Position numbers and translations under genes: made by a program. From positions 30,729,605 to 30,793,604 of the forward strand of contig VZSR01000520.1 of the NCBI GenBank assembly GCA_013398615.1: a DNA stretch of 64,000 bases. Direction: 5' to 3'. Source of the DNA: Brachypodius melanocephalos. Lineage: Eukaryota; Chordata; Aves; Passeriformes; Pycnonotidae. Positions 11,201 through 23,991 of this stretch are shown here, piece after piece. The notes beneath the pieces were generated by a model. The model was given only the letters and a program-made list of their open reading frames with translations. It ran no database searches and was not told where the DNA came from. Within the stretch, counting starts at the first letter, position 1, and every line of letters begins with the position of its first letter.

Positions 11201-14200
11201 AGGACATGGTGTTGGGGGAAGAAGTTGCTTCCATAATTAACAGACTCCTGTGCAAATTAAATTTTTGTAATGATTTCTACAATTTTGAATTATCTGCTAG
11301 AAGGCTCACTAAAAAACCAGGCAGAAGGCTTGGGCTTATAGCAGTGCACTGAGCAAATGAGGTATCCTTCCATACACTCCAGCAGTGAGTGTGTTGTGCG
11401 TGGGGTTTCTGAGGCAGCAGGAAATGACTTTATTGTAGAAACCTAATGCTATGGAGGAAGGTTATGATTTATATCTTACAGTCCTCAAAACCTTCTAGAG
11501 AAGTAGGATTTGACACCTATTTGAGTATTTCCTTCTGTCTAATCTGGAATTGTTTCCATGATGCCCTCATTTAACTGGATTTTATCATGGTGCATCTGTA
11601 CACAGCCTAAGAGAGCATAGAGACTTTTGCAGTATAACCAATAATAACATGAGAGAAAAAGATTTTTTAACAACTTGTGTTAAAGCAATGTAGATAAGGA
11701 TTTTATTTCAAAAAACAATGTATGCTTTTTAATCTTACATACTGTTATAATATAGAGAGCAGAAATACTAAACTAAGTGAGAACTGGTTGGAAATTTCCG
11801 GAGAGTGCTGAAAAGTTTTCACTTCACATTGAATAATTAAGTTTCCTCTGAAACAAAGTCTTGAACCACAATTCCTGGTATTATAATCACTAGGATATAT
11901 AGGCAATTTTGCACCCTTCTTTTCTTACTCTCTTGGGCTCAATCAATTAATATTCATGTAAAACATAGCTACTCTAGCAGAGAGGATTGAAAAAAAAATC
12001 TATTGCATAATAACAAATGTGTTTGAAGGTAATTTATTCAGCTTCTTTGTGTGGAAAGGAGGATCAAATCCTGTTCAACATGTGGCAAAAGAGAGCTAGA
12101 TTTGCTAACTAATTTGTACAATCACTGAAAGCAATTCTGCAGCATGACTTTCCCAGTAAGGACTTTTTTTCCTAGGAAATCTAGGCTGTAATAAATGGTA
12201 TAGTAAACATATTTTTTAAACTTCCTAGAGCCAGTTCAAAGTGAATCTGAATAATGTGTCACCTGGCCTTTTATAGCCATTGTAAAATCAGCATAAAATC
12301 CCTTGATCCTGTCTGATTTGAAAGCAATGCACTTGTCAACCTACACCTGATCCAGACACATCGTATTTTCCCAGGTGAGTGGTGCAGCAAAACACTTGGT
12401 TTTTAGTTATTTAGTTATCACAGATATACAAGATGTCTTAAAATTTTGAAATCCCAGGAGTGCCCATGGAATGGTAAAAGGACTAACCATTCATCCTCAG
12501 AATGTGCTGAAATGTTGAGACCCTCAGGATAACTGAAGATTGTCCTCTACATTGCCAGTCATCCTTAGAGTATCAACAGGACAAGTGACAATTCATACTC
12601 ATCTCTTTCAACAATGTAGTCCTTTCTATTCCCCATGACAAAGTACTAATGATATAGGATTCTTTTTACAAGAGATGGGTTGGAAATTGGTTTGATACTT
12701 ATGTTGTGTCAACAGTGTTGGTGGGCATGCTACCATCAATAACGCCTTTTTTAAGGTTGTCTCAAGGTTTAACATACATCTTATTGTTACCAGTTTTGTC
12801 TGTCAATGAGCACTGGACAGAAAATGAAATATCTGTGTTCCTGAAAATATTATCTCAGCAATGGGTACTGCTTGCCAAAGATAACTTGAGCATCGTCAAC
12901 AGATATATATTATAATGGACAGCAGAGCTGCATCTACAGCAGTATGGTATGTGCTTTTGAATACATAATATAACAAAGAGTAAAGCTAAGGAGGCCTATA
13001 ATGCCCAGAAGTAATTTGTTTCACCTCTCAGCTGTCTTCCTAAACTGTGTCTTAAATATCCTGAAATGTATTTTAAGAGTCAAAAGATGCAGAAATTTTT
13101 GCTGTAGCAAACAGGTCAAAATCCAGTACACCAATTTATCTATGAAAAGTAAAATTAAGTTTTTATTTACTAAGTGGGGCATTGTCAAGCCTCATCCTAA
13201 ATTGTCACCTTTGTCGGATCTGTAGACACCATAAGAAAAAGCTGCAAACTAAACTGAAGGAAGACTTTTGCTTTTTGAGTTCTGTTTGTTCCAGGAAGTG
13301 AGAAGCTTTAAAAGAATTGTTGAATCAAGATCAGAGTCTTGGTGAGGAAAGAAAAAAGTCATTAGAGATCAAATACATTCCTTATTAAGAACCCAAGCTA
13401 GCTGCTGCTGCTCTGGAATTTAGTGTTCCTGAGATTGACAGCTGCAGTACCACCTAAAGAAACAAAATTGCACTTTTTGTGCAGCTAGATAATTTCAAAG
13501 AAAGAAAATTAGTTCCTTCACTAATCTTCTATCCCAGAAACACTTCTGAAATATTATATATGGTGTCAGTAATCTCCTAAACCAGCAGGAATTCAATGGC
13601 TGAATATCTGTAACCTTTAGCTGTGAATCTTCTAATTATGCTTTTACCTCTAGCTATTTATCAGATTTACAGATTCCCCAATGTAGACTACGACTCCTGG
13701 GGGCTAGCTGGGCCATTTAGAGTGAAATACATTTTGTTACTGAGCTCTGTCTGTCTTGGTTTATTCACAGGGCTATTCCACAGTAAGTCCTCTTGCTGGC
13801 TTAGTAATTCTAGCAATAAGCAAAGAGGTGCCTCCAAGATTTAGACAGGACAAATCATATTGAGCCTTCTATGTAAAAAGTCCCCAAATTTTGCAACACT
13901 AAAAGAACATTGAGGCCGGAAAGTTGGTGGCAGTTCTCTCAAGTATGTTAAATGTCAAGCCTTGTATTAGAGCAAGGACAGTCTTCTGAGTCTTCTCCTG
14001 ATGAAATTGTGGAGGAAAAATAAAATTTAAAAAAAAAATTAAAAAGAAAAAAAGAAAGAGAGAGACACTAGATATGGCTCTTCTTAGCTCAGAATGTGTG
14101 ATTTTCTCTGTGCAATGATGTCTTGACATAGACTACAGCATGCAGATGATTACTGGCATATATTTTACTGTGTGTAACTTTCCAATGCTAATCCTTCACT

Positions 14201-14629
14201 CATGACAGCATGGCTCACAGGAGCAGCCCTTCTTTTGGTTCTTAACACCTTCTGGTAACTCTCCACAGCTGTGTGTGAAGGAGAAAGAAATATTTTTCTG
14301 CTTTTCTGCTATTCTCTCTCCCTGCTTTTGTTCCAGAATTGGAGTGGTACTCCTGGTTTCTTCACTCTGCCAGATGCTGTCCCATCAAGAGCAATGTTCA
14401 TCTGTGTCTGCTCCACTCATCTTTCTATTCCTACCATGTATTTCTTCCATCTCTGAATATATGAATTTGGGAAGGTGTTTTCTTGCTTCATCCATTCCTG
14501 CTGTCCTATACTTATGATCCTGCAGTTCCTCCTCTATCTATGTAATGATAGAAGGCATGAAAGTTGAGGAGCCATTGCTTTTCCCTCCATGTCAAGGAAA
14601 GAGGTGTTCACATTAACTCTGTTGATTAA
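8247..14629. other. Unique DNA, no gene seen
   Basis: This is mostly AT-rich unique sequence. A GC-richer patch at about 8680-8960 has open frames of 116 (+) and 62 (-) codons, but they overlap on opposite strands and neither resembles a known protein. An A-rich run sits at 10395-10408. A T-rich stretch around 10.7-10.97 kb gives a hydrophobic translation that I treat as compositional. Confidence 0.5.
14015..14066 (+). repeat. A-rich low-complexity tract
   Basis: An A-dominated run with scattered T, then GA-rich bases ending in a short (AG)n. No coding or retrocopy context is seen upstream. Confidence 0.8.
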
Positions 14630-15139
14630 TTTTGTTCCAAATTTCTGGTCTTCAATTTTTCCATATTCTGATTGTATTTAATTTTCCTCTTTTGGTTTCT
14701 GTGACACTCTCCTTGTACCCCCAATTGATCCAAGCTTTGTATCTGCCCCCTTTCCCTGCCCCACCTTTTAAGGTGAGGTCTGAGCCCAGAAACGGCACCT
14801 TTTGCAGTGTCCATCTGGGTGAAATAAAGATTTCTTCACCCCACAGATGTCTGCCTTTCATTTCTCTGCCACCACAACACTTTCTGCCAAGCAAGGACTC
14901 ACAAACCAGGATTAATAAACAAGATTTGGAGAGAGGGCTAGCCGGAGGCACCTTCAAACTGCTTTATCCTGTCACTGCTCATGAGAATGATGAGATCAGT
15001 ACCTGCTCCTCTGCTTCCCCTCGTGAGGGTGGAGAGTGGCTTGGTGAACTCTTCCACCAGCACCTTCAGTAACTCTTGGGTGAATCCTGCCTGGCCCCAT
15101 AGGCTCCTAAGTGTCTAAGGAGCATGCTGTGGTGAGGAA
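14630..15139. other. GC-richer patch of unknown origin
   Basis: The patch has less AT than its surroundings and a 146-codon frame (14632-15072, +) that opens with TTG, not ATG. Another frame of 101 codons overlaps it on the minus strand. It contains two AATAAA-type hexamers (near 14822 and 14913). It could be a decayed LTR or other repeat joined to the CR1 that follows, but I cannot place it in a family. The translated product has no motif I recognise. Confidence 0.35.
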
Positions 15140-15312
15140 AGCTAGAAGGCTGAGGAAATTTTTCCCAGAAATGTTGCATAGTCTCTGACTTTGGAGATGT
15201 TTAAGATTTGATTGGACAGGGCTCTGATTTTCTTGATCTGTTGTGGGCAGGGTACTTGGACTAGGTGACTTCCAGAGGCCCCTTCCAAGCTAAATTATTC
15301 TGTATTTCTGTG
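15140..15312 (+). mobile_element. CR1 LINE, 3' end fragment
   Basis: The segment carries the CR1 3' UTR block 'ggactaggtgacttccagag' near 15259 and ends in attattctg / tatttctgtg, decayed octamer repeats. Only the last roughly 170 bp survives, as expected from the 5' truncation typical of CR1. The exact 5' limit is uncertain, and similarity may extend some 20 bp upstream. Confidence 0.85.
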
Positions 15313-15400
15313 CAGAAAGATATATTAATTTTCTATATCATTCCACACTGGTGGTGAAAGGTATCTTGGGAATTTGCTATAAGAAAGAGGCAAGAGAAAT

Positions 15401-15446
15401 TTAATTAATTATTATCATTGTTATTGTTGTTATTATTATTATTGCT
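15401..15446 (+). repeat. ATT/GTT trinucleotide-rich microsatellite
   Basis: Interrupted ATT and GTT units, including four consecutive tta/att units near 15430. The array is imperfect, so probably of low variability. Confidence 0.8.
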
Positions 15447-15905
15447 GGTATTAATCTTGTATGAGAGGAAACTTCTGGTAAATATAGAAAAAAGATCAGG
15501 GAATCCATTTGCAATGCAGCAATCTCTTGCAAATGCAAGACTGTGTGCAGAAGCATAACAAAAAATATTATTGCAAAAATAACAATCTGATAATAATGTG
15601 CTGCTGCCAAACTGCCATTTCTCTCTATGAATTAATCTTTTATTTCCCCTCTGGATTTACCGTAGGTGTTACATTGGGAATACTCTTATGATTGAATTGA
15701 GATCCTTTTAGTCTCATTACTCATACTACAACATAATAAACCCTTTTATTGCCCAAATTTCCTTAGTGTGTATATTATTAGAAATCATAGAATTTGTTTT
15801 ATACGTGATTGCAGGAAATCAGTAAGAAGAAATGCCTTTAAAAAGTAAAGGGTCTGGGAGGATTTTCATGCAACCAACCAATGAATATATTAAGTGCTGT
15901 CATAG

Positions 15906-15939
15906 TAAATAAATACATAAATAAATAAAATAATAATAT
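15906..15939 (+). repeat. (AAAT)n microsatellite, interrupted
   Basis: Repeated aaat/taaa units with one tac interruption, followed by (AAT)n. There is no sign of a mobile element attached to it. Confidence 0.75.
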
Positions 15940-17154
15940 TTGCCAGTCTCTCTTGCCTTAAAACCAAAAATAACTGCATTTTCATTTTTTTTTCTCCAAA
16001 TATTATCCTGGAATAACTCTTGCTGCATTAAAAAAGCGTTGATTAGCTTTGATTCTGGCTGACAGAAAGAACTATTTGAATCAAACAGAAATGGGAACTT
16101 GGAAATACTCTGGAAAACAGCGTGGCTTTCATGTCAAGAAAAAGACCACTCTGTATTTTGAAAAAATACTAAGTATTTTCCCATTAAATATGGGGTGTTT
16201 TGTAAAGCAGAGTCAGGTCTGTGTACTCATCAAGTTTTTCTAGAAGGTGTTAAAAATTTTACACCATGAGTGGGAGACTTTAGTAGCTGGACTTCTCAAT
16301 TTTCTTCAATATTAAGTTTACTAGTATCTTAATCTTTCATGATATTACATTAGACTGCTGAAATATTGGAGTATCTTTCCTTGTCCTACTTGCCATGCTT
16401 ATATAACAGCTCTTTCCATTTACTAATCAAAATGAATGTTCTTTTCCTTTGTTCTCCCACCCTCTACCCCACAGAATTCTTTTTGGCATGTTTGAACAGT
16501 TTACAAAAGAAATTTTTACTTACATATTCGGTAATCATAATGAAATAATAATTTTAAAGAATCATGAAAATTAAATGCTTTGTTTAGTAAATATCTCTAG
16601 TATTGCCAGGAATTCAGACACTTACAAATTATGAGAAGGTACTTTTACATTGCCAAAAAGAAGATTTTTTCTTTGAAAGGAAGTAAGAGAGAGGTGAGAG
16701 ACACTCCTTGTTTTTGTCCCTGTGCCTTGTGAATTTTATCTGACTGGCTGAGATTTCCAGTAAAATTTAAAAATGAAAGGAAGCTGTGATACAGCTTCAG
16801 TAGAGGAAATTGCATCTAGGACAAGCTTAAGCCTAAGACTGGACTTATCCTTCGTAAAAGAACAACTCCAGAAACTGTAAAAAGTTGCTGTCCCTAGAAC
16901 ATTTTTTTTACTGCTGTCCCAGCATTGCTTTCTTGATGTACACATCTGCCCCTGCAGAATTGTGGTGTTGCACTGTAAGAGACAATCTTGTGAATGGACT
17001 TTAACCATCTGCAGTAGTGTTTAGCCTGAATGATAATGGGCTGCTTGGCTGGTGCCAGGCCAGCACAACGGGACTGGGGGCAGAGTGTGGGGTACTTCCA
17101 CCAGCTGTTCATCTGAAATATCTTGAGATACGAGGTCAATGAAGAGGGAAGGGG

Positions 17155-17897
17155 AGGAGATATGTCAGTTGCCAGAGCAGGGACTTCCCTTCAGCCTGTG
17201 ATGGAGACCATGGTGAGGCAGCTATGCCCCTGCAGTCCATAGTGGAGCTGGCACGTGTGTCCAAAGGAAGCTGTGACTCTGTGGGAAGCCCACAGTGGAG
17301 TAGATTTCCTGGCAGGACATATGATCACTTGGGGAATCCACACTGGGGAAGTATGTTCATGAAGGACCACATGCTACAGAAAGGGCCAGCCTATAGTGTA
17401 GCAGCTCATGAAGAACTGCAGCCCAAGGGAAGAACTAAGGTTGAAGAAGTTAACAGAAGCCTGTTTCCCATGGGAGGGACCCCGTGTTGGAGCTGAGAAA
17501 GCAATTTTGCCCCTGAGGAAGAAGCAGTGGCAGAAACAGTGTGTGATGAACTGACCATAAACTCCATCCCTGTACCCCTAACACTGCTGATGGGGAGAAG
17601 GTAGATAAACAGGACTGAAGTTGAGTCTGAGAAGGAGAGGAATGGGGGAAAAGTATTTTTAAGATTTATGTTTATTTCTCATTATTCTACCTGATTTGGT
17701 TGGTAAAAAATACAATTTATTTCAAGAAGTCCAATCTGTTTATCCTGTGACAATAATTGGTGAGTGATCTTTCCCTGCCCTTATCTCAACCCACAAGCCT
17801 TTTTTTTGATAGTTTCTCCATTTCATCCTGCTGAGCAGGTTAGTGACAGAATGGCTTTAGTGGACACCTGACATCCAGCCAAGGTCAAACCATCGCA
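17155..17897 (+). mobile_element. Endogenous retrovirus LTR, plus strand
   Basis: I recognise this as a diverged copy of an LTR common in bird genomes. Landmarks in order: internal quasi-repeats of about 45-50 bp ('gtgggaagcccacagtggag' near 17280 and its neighbours), the block 'tgtgatgaactgaccataaa' near 17541, a T-rich region with a decayed poly(A) signal ('ttggtaaaaaatac' near 17698), 'attggtgagtgatctttccc' near 17756, and an end 'gtcaaaccatcgca' at 17884-17897, a mutated version of the usual terminus. The loss of CpG and of the clean AATAAA points to an old insertion. No second LTR or internal region is visible nearby, so it is probably a solo LTR. The 5' limit is approximate. Confidence 0.75.
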
Positions 17898-20800
17898 TCA
17901 GGTATCTGTTAATTTCTGTCACAGACTTTAGTTCTATTTAAAATCTGAGTCTTCTCATAAATTTGTTACATTTCAAAGTGAATTTCTCATTGTTTTATAA
18001 CAAAATTGCATTATTAAATACATTTCTACTTTGGTGTGAACACCAAGATTAAGAATTTTGCTTATTCAGCAAGAAAAATCTCCCACTAAGCCTTAAATGT
18101 GGATTATTTTCCTGTAAACACAGCTATCGTGATATTCTCACTCAGTTATTTGATTAGAAGAGTTCAATGACAAATGCAAAGGCATGCACACTACAGCATG
18201 AAAAACAACATAGACAGCTCAAAAGTCTATTAATTTCACACACATATTGCCTCTTACCAAGTATCTCCTTCAGAAAAAAAAATACACAGGAGTTCCTTAC
18301 ACTGAAATAAAACTTATCCTAACTGAAACCATTTGCAAAGGGAAACTAATGCTAACATCTATAAAGGCTTAACAGTAAAATTAATAATGTTCTGAAGGGC
18401 ACCTTATTTAGATAGGTTGGAGGCTGGGGAGAGAAAAAAAAAACCCAACAAAGTGAAGAATTAAATTGTGAATGAACAGAGAGAGGCAAAAGAAAGGCTG
18501 TTTAAATGCATGATACAGCACCTTTTCTTCCTCTTCAGTAATGTGAATGGTTTGTCATATGTGCCTGGGGAACATTCTTCTCTTTCTCTACTGTTAATTG
18601 CTGCATTAATACACTTAAAATGTTTAGAGGGGAGGATGAGGAAGCTGCTTAAAATTATTTTCAAGCAGGTCTTTTAATTCAGATGCTCCATTCTCTTTTA
18701 AGTTCCATCTTTCCTGCTCATGCTTCCTCTCCTCAATGTGTACCCTTGCTGAGCATGCAAAAGGCAGAGAAGCTGTAGATTTATAGCACAGTTAATTCTC
18801 AAGCAAGTGGGGATCGATATTCAGGACACAAGGTCTGCCCTACCCTGATAACTGTAAACCTTCCATCTATCACTGGACACCTCAGGGAAACTCACAAATC
18901 ACAAAGCACTTGGTCATCCCCTCCTGGATTCTTGATTCCTTGTTTAAGCTTAGCTGAGTACTCTATGTGACTCTTCCCTGGCTGTTCTACTTCTTAGGAC
19001 TTAATGAAAAACCAGGAGAAGCAAAGGACAAAGGAGACTTTGTCTTCCTTCAGTGAGTCTGGCAACACTTCAGGCTTTGAGAAGGTTCAGTGGTTTGTTT
19101 CTTGTCTGTACCTCTTTGCAGAAAGCCAACATTTTCAGCCATGACTAGGGTCAAAATGGTTAGTATACCCTAACGATCCAGGAAGTGGATTAATGTGTTC
19201 AAACTAATTTTTTGTCCCAATGGTGAATTCCCAGTATGGTCCAGCAGCCATTACTAAAACTTCAGGCTGTAGCTGCCTGGCTGAGTGCAATATTGGGAGA
19301 CTGAGGGAAAGCTGCCAGCTCTAATTCCAATGGTGGTGCCAAAGATCTTCCAAAGGAGGCAGTGAGATCCATGAAGAATGCTATAAAAAGTATTTGAAAA
19401 CTTTCATTGACGCCCTATGCTTGGCCTTAGGCTACATCTCAAAACATTCATGGAGCTGCACTGAGCAGTAGTTAATTAAGTTAAAGGGAGAGAGAAGCTA
19501 AGTGTGATAACAAGGCAGGGAGGGGCAGTAGCCTTGTCAACTGCGGCCCAGATCCAGGATGGAACACCCATCTAGGGATGGAAGCCAGTGTACAAAGAGT
19601 AAAGTAAAGCCCAGCAAGACTTTAGTGAAGAGGAAGATTAGAAGTCAAGCAGAAACCCTGGCTTGTAGGGTTTCTCTCAGCACCTTTCCAGCCCCACTTC
19701 ACTTAAGATCTAGATTGGTCTTAAATCTAATCTGAGTAATTTCCTAGAGATGTAAGATGCTAGTGGAAAATATTTTTGCTACCTAGAAGCCTGTTTGCAT
19801 GCCCATACCACCTGAAATTCTAGTCTTTTTCCCACTCCTAACCCTCAAACCTTAACTCGAATTTAGATCTAGACTATGATTTAAATCATAAGATGAACTA
19901 TGACCCAGAAGAAGTTGTTAAAGAAGTTGTTAGGGACAATTCCTGATGCAGTCTAGTCCTGACTTTGGCAATTGCCTTGCAATCCCACTGCATCCATAAC
20001 TTCTGTCTCTATATCACCACCAATGTTAACTCTAACCCAAAGACTTCAGGTGATCTGAAGCTTAATCCAAAACCTGCTTCCATAAATTGGAGGAGGAAGT
20101 CAGAGAGAATTCTTAGTAGAGCTCACCCTTCTTCTGGCATCCCTTTTTCAGTCTCACTGCAACTGGAGCTCCAGGCTTTGTCTTTCTCTGACCCCTAGGC
20201 ATGACCCTAAAGCTAATCCCATCCCTAAGTCTCAGGGTAGGGTGAAAATAGCCGTACCCTTGAAGAAGCCGCAGTCAGGAAAGAATTATGGGTGTAGCCC
20301 ACTTTGATTTTTTAGTGCTTTGTAGCCCCACCTTCACATGGAGCAGTAAGCTTTGTCTCCCAGCTCACTGCCTCCTAGACAGTTTTTATGAATTTCAGGA
20401 ATTAGTCTCAGTCATCCTTTCTGAGTATTCCCATTTTATCCAGTATTAGTCCAACACACTTCTGTATTCTGTTCCTCAGATAAGATATCAGGTATATCAG
20501 AGATCAACAGTAACCTAAGAACCCACATTTGTTCTTCAGTCTTTCTCCTTACTGTAGTTGCTCATCTGTTCTCTTTCTCTTGTATCATGTCTGCTCCTGA
20601 TAGATAGATTCATCAATGAATGATGCATTTATTTAATACAATATTTCTGACCTTTTAGCAAGCATGTATGCAAATTGTGGCCATGAGCATAACTTTGTTT
20701 GGTTAAAGAGACACTTAGAGTGTCAATGAACTTAATATACATGTACAAGTATTCGCACATCTGTAGAATCTTAATGACAGAGATCAGTATTTGATCCAAG

Positions 20801-22195
20801 GCAAGTTAAGCCTTTATTTTAATTATGAGTTCTTGTGCAGATATGACCCCATCATGATGCTGCAGTCTAGATCCTTAAAGCCTTATTGCTTAGAATCATG
20901 TGCTTAAGTAACTGACCTTCAATTTTAACAAAGTTTATTTCCTTAATTTTGATGATTAAGACCTTGAATCCTTGAACTTTAAAAGTCATGATAACAGAAA
21001 ATACATTAGGTATATCTTCTTCTTTTTTATTTCATTCTGTAGAACCTAATAATTAGTAAATTATTCTCTTATTTGCAAATTCAGAGGTAGAAATATTGAA
21101 AGAATCCATCAAAATAAAAAGCTTATCATGAACACATCTTTAGTTCTTTGGGCTATACACCTCCTAATACAGTTCTTATATGCTTTTACCTTAATTACAG
21201 AAGTTCAGAGACAGTTTTCATTTTGTCCTCTGGTACAAGGGTGTCTGTTTGTAGTAAGGGTTTTCCTAATACTTGCAGGTGCCATTATGGTTTGAAATCA
21301 CTGCCCTTCTAATTCTGACTTTGGTAATGAGATACTAAATGATGAAGCTTTTATCTCTCTGAAAATAAGACAGTATTATATTTAATTTTGGTACTTTCTC
21401 TAACTCCCTTCTGGCAAGCCTCTGTATAGTCAGTCCCTGTCCATTTAGGGAAAGCAAACTACTATTAGTCTAAATTGCTTCTTAAAACCCTCATGTGGAG
21501 CATGCACACTGTTCACATTTTGAGGTCTCACTTGTCCAGCTGCTTGGGAAACAAAATGAGATTTTATTTCCATTTCCCTTTATAAACCACATAATTAACA
21601 TGATCAAAGAGATCACTAGTTACAGTTGGATTCAGTTATTGAGATTTTTCACCTTTTTATGTTTTTTTCTTTGACAAATCACTTTGGATTGATGCAGGTC
21701 TGTTTATTAGGTTTCTGGAAATGAAAATATGTAGCATTTTATGTCTTCAGTAAATTTAATCAGCTTTAAGAAAGTTGTGAAGTTCTCAAACTTTTCTCTT
21801 TGATGCCTATCTAATTGAGTCAAATGCAAGGTCATGTTGTCTTGGATTTTCTATATAATTTCTACCTAATTAGTTTCCTTTAAAAGTGAAAAACAAATAA
21901 CATTTCTTAGGAGGACTATTACTTCATGCCAATAACTAGAAATTGGAAACATTTATTCAGCATGAAGAAGAGATTCTTCCAAGAAATTTGGATAATACCC
22001 ATAATCTTTCTCATAATCTTTCTGCCAGCAGTCTGGATGAGATCAAGTGGCTTTAAACAGGGAGAAGAACAGAAGGAAGATATTTGGTGAGTTTGCCAAG
22101 ACTTGTAATAACTATACAACAAGTAAATACAAAATATGCCCCACAGTCAAAATGCACTCCATGTCCAGCTGATGATGGATAATAAATGGGAAAAG
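17898..22195. other. Unique DNA, no gene seen
   Basis: This 4.3-kb stretch has no recognised element. At 19840-20250 several phrases resemble each other and the CCTAA-type motif (see findings). A 12-bp-period duplication of gaagttgtta lies at 19911-19932. The remainder is ordinary AT-rich sequence. Confidence 0.5.
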
Positions 22196-22967
22196 CCATG
22201 AGGCCCTTATCTCTCAGCACCTTTGTCAGTGACCTGTGTGATGACACAGATTACTCTGCAACGAATGGCAGGGCTTCAGACCAAAGGAATCTTGCAATAC
22301 TAGAGGATTGGGCCAGCAGAAGATCCATAAAGCTCAAGAGAGAAAGTGAACATTTCTGTAGGAAAGGCAGAAAACCCCCAAATATATTGAAGATACCAGC
22401 TGGGATGTAACTGACAGAATAGGAGACAGGACCCAGGTGTTAGGGTAAATAATATAAACCAATATATGAAAGGCAATCATAGCTGTGGAAATGTTAGGAA
22501 TGTGGTTAGCAGAACAAAGAGCTATATTACATCATTCTGCTGAGAGGTAGTGACATGACATTTAGGGCAACCTAGCCAGTACTTGGTTGCCTAATTCAAG
22601 AAAATTACTGAGAAGCTGGACAGGATTCCGCAGAAGGCTACTAAAACAATTAGGAATTATGGGAATATGGCAAATTGGGAGGTAAATTGTTTAATCTAGC
22701 AAAGAGAAGTCTACAGGGTCTATAAGTATCTGAATGGGCCTTAAAAAGTGGATGGAGCTAATCTATTTTTTAGAGTCAAAGTAGTGCAGTAGGGGCAGAT
22801 TCCTGAAAGAGGATTGTGGAGCGTTTTTCCTCAAAACTTTTCTACACTAAGATAGACATAGCCATGTCTGATCTGTTCTAGTGTTGGACATGGTCACATT
22901 TAAAGAGAAAGGTTGGATGAGAGGTTTGCAGAGCTCCCTTCCAGTCAGTATTTCTCATATCTTGTGT
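22196..22967 (+). mobile_element. CR1 LINE, old and diverged
   Basis: The order of weakly conserved CR1 landmarks is kept. There is a 'gatgacacaga' block near 22240, the 'gaggattgggccagcagaag' region near 22303, a 'ctggacaggattccgcagaa' stretch near 22617, and a 3' UTR end with 'gagagctcccttccag'-type sequence near 22930-22945. Substitutions and indels are many, and the terminal octamers are only just visible. The copy looks older than the CR1 1 kb downstream. The family assignment is by eye. Confidence 0.65.
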
Positions 22968-23991
22968 TTGGTCAAACAACTTTGATTGTGAGAAATGTAC
23001 ATTTTAAATTAATAACATCCAAAGTACACTAAATGACTTCTAAAACTAAAAGTCAGTTCACTTATATTGGCCTTAATTAAGATTCTTCAGAAAAACAAAT
23101 ATAAAATATTAATGTACTTATTTGCATTTTGCTGGGCTTACTAGAAATTATTTAAACATTTCAAAATCTAGCCTGAGATTTAAAAGAGAAAGCATAGGTT
23201 TTGCACACAATATGTACTGCAGGAGTGATACCAAGGTTTAAACTTACTGATGTGGAAGAAAAATGATCTGCATGATGAGAAAATGGGGAGGGATTGCATG
23301 ATGTAGTTTGTCTCTATTAAGATTACAGGATGGAAGTTAAAATAGCCCTTAGGTAACTAACTCCTATGGACTTTCAATGAAACTGAAGTGTCTGAATGCC
23401 ACTCTTGCCTTTGAAATTCCAGCATGGATTTCATCTCCAGAATCCCTGAGCTCATTTTGTCAACATACTTGCAAGCAAAAAAGTTACTTTAAATTTATTG
23501 TCCTTTGAAAAGTAATTGTCAAAAACTATTTTAAAAGAACATTGGAACAATGCTGAGCCAGGAGAAAAATTCCTGAAGAGCTATTCTTCCAACACTTCCC
23601 AAATAGACTAAAAAAGATATAGAATCATAGAAAATAAACTGATGTTCCATCTGCTACTCTCAAAAGAGAGAGAAAAAAGATTTATTTCATGCCAAACTAG
23701 TGAGAGATTCACTCTTGTAAGCCTCTGGGAATAGAAGTTAAGGTTTTGAAAAGTTTAATGTGTCCTCTTCTTGCCTTCTTAAAATCTTGGATTGAAAATC
23801 CCTTTTTTTGCTTCTCTGAAATTTGAGAATGATTTGTACAATATACGTTTGTTCTTTCCATGAGATATTTATTCCTTGTACATTCACTTTATGGAAATGA
23901 TGGAAATAAGTCTAAAAGTCTTTCCTTCTCCTTCACTGTGGTTAAAATATCTTTGGTGTTTCATCTGCTTTTCTAATCTCAATGCAATTAT
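22968..23991. other. Unique DNA between two CR1 copies
   Basis: Roughly 1 kb of AT-rich sequence without recognised elements. It separates two same-orientation CR1 copies, so they are independent insertions or, less likely, one copy split by a later insertion. Confidence 0.5.

Larger units (their letters stand above)
15313..17154. other. Unique AT-rich DNA, no gene seen
   Basis: Contains two small simple repeats (listed separately) and otherwise featureless AT-rich sequence. The last 120 bp are GC-richer and may belong to the LTR that follows. Confidence 0.5.

Noticed and set aside
14632..15072. 146-codon plus-strand frame as a gene
   Set aside because: It begins with TTG, overlaps open frames on the other strand, has no motif, and its length is within chance expectation for this window.
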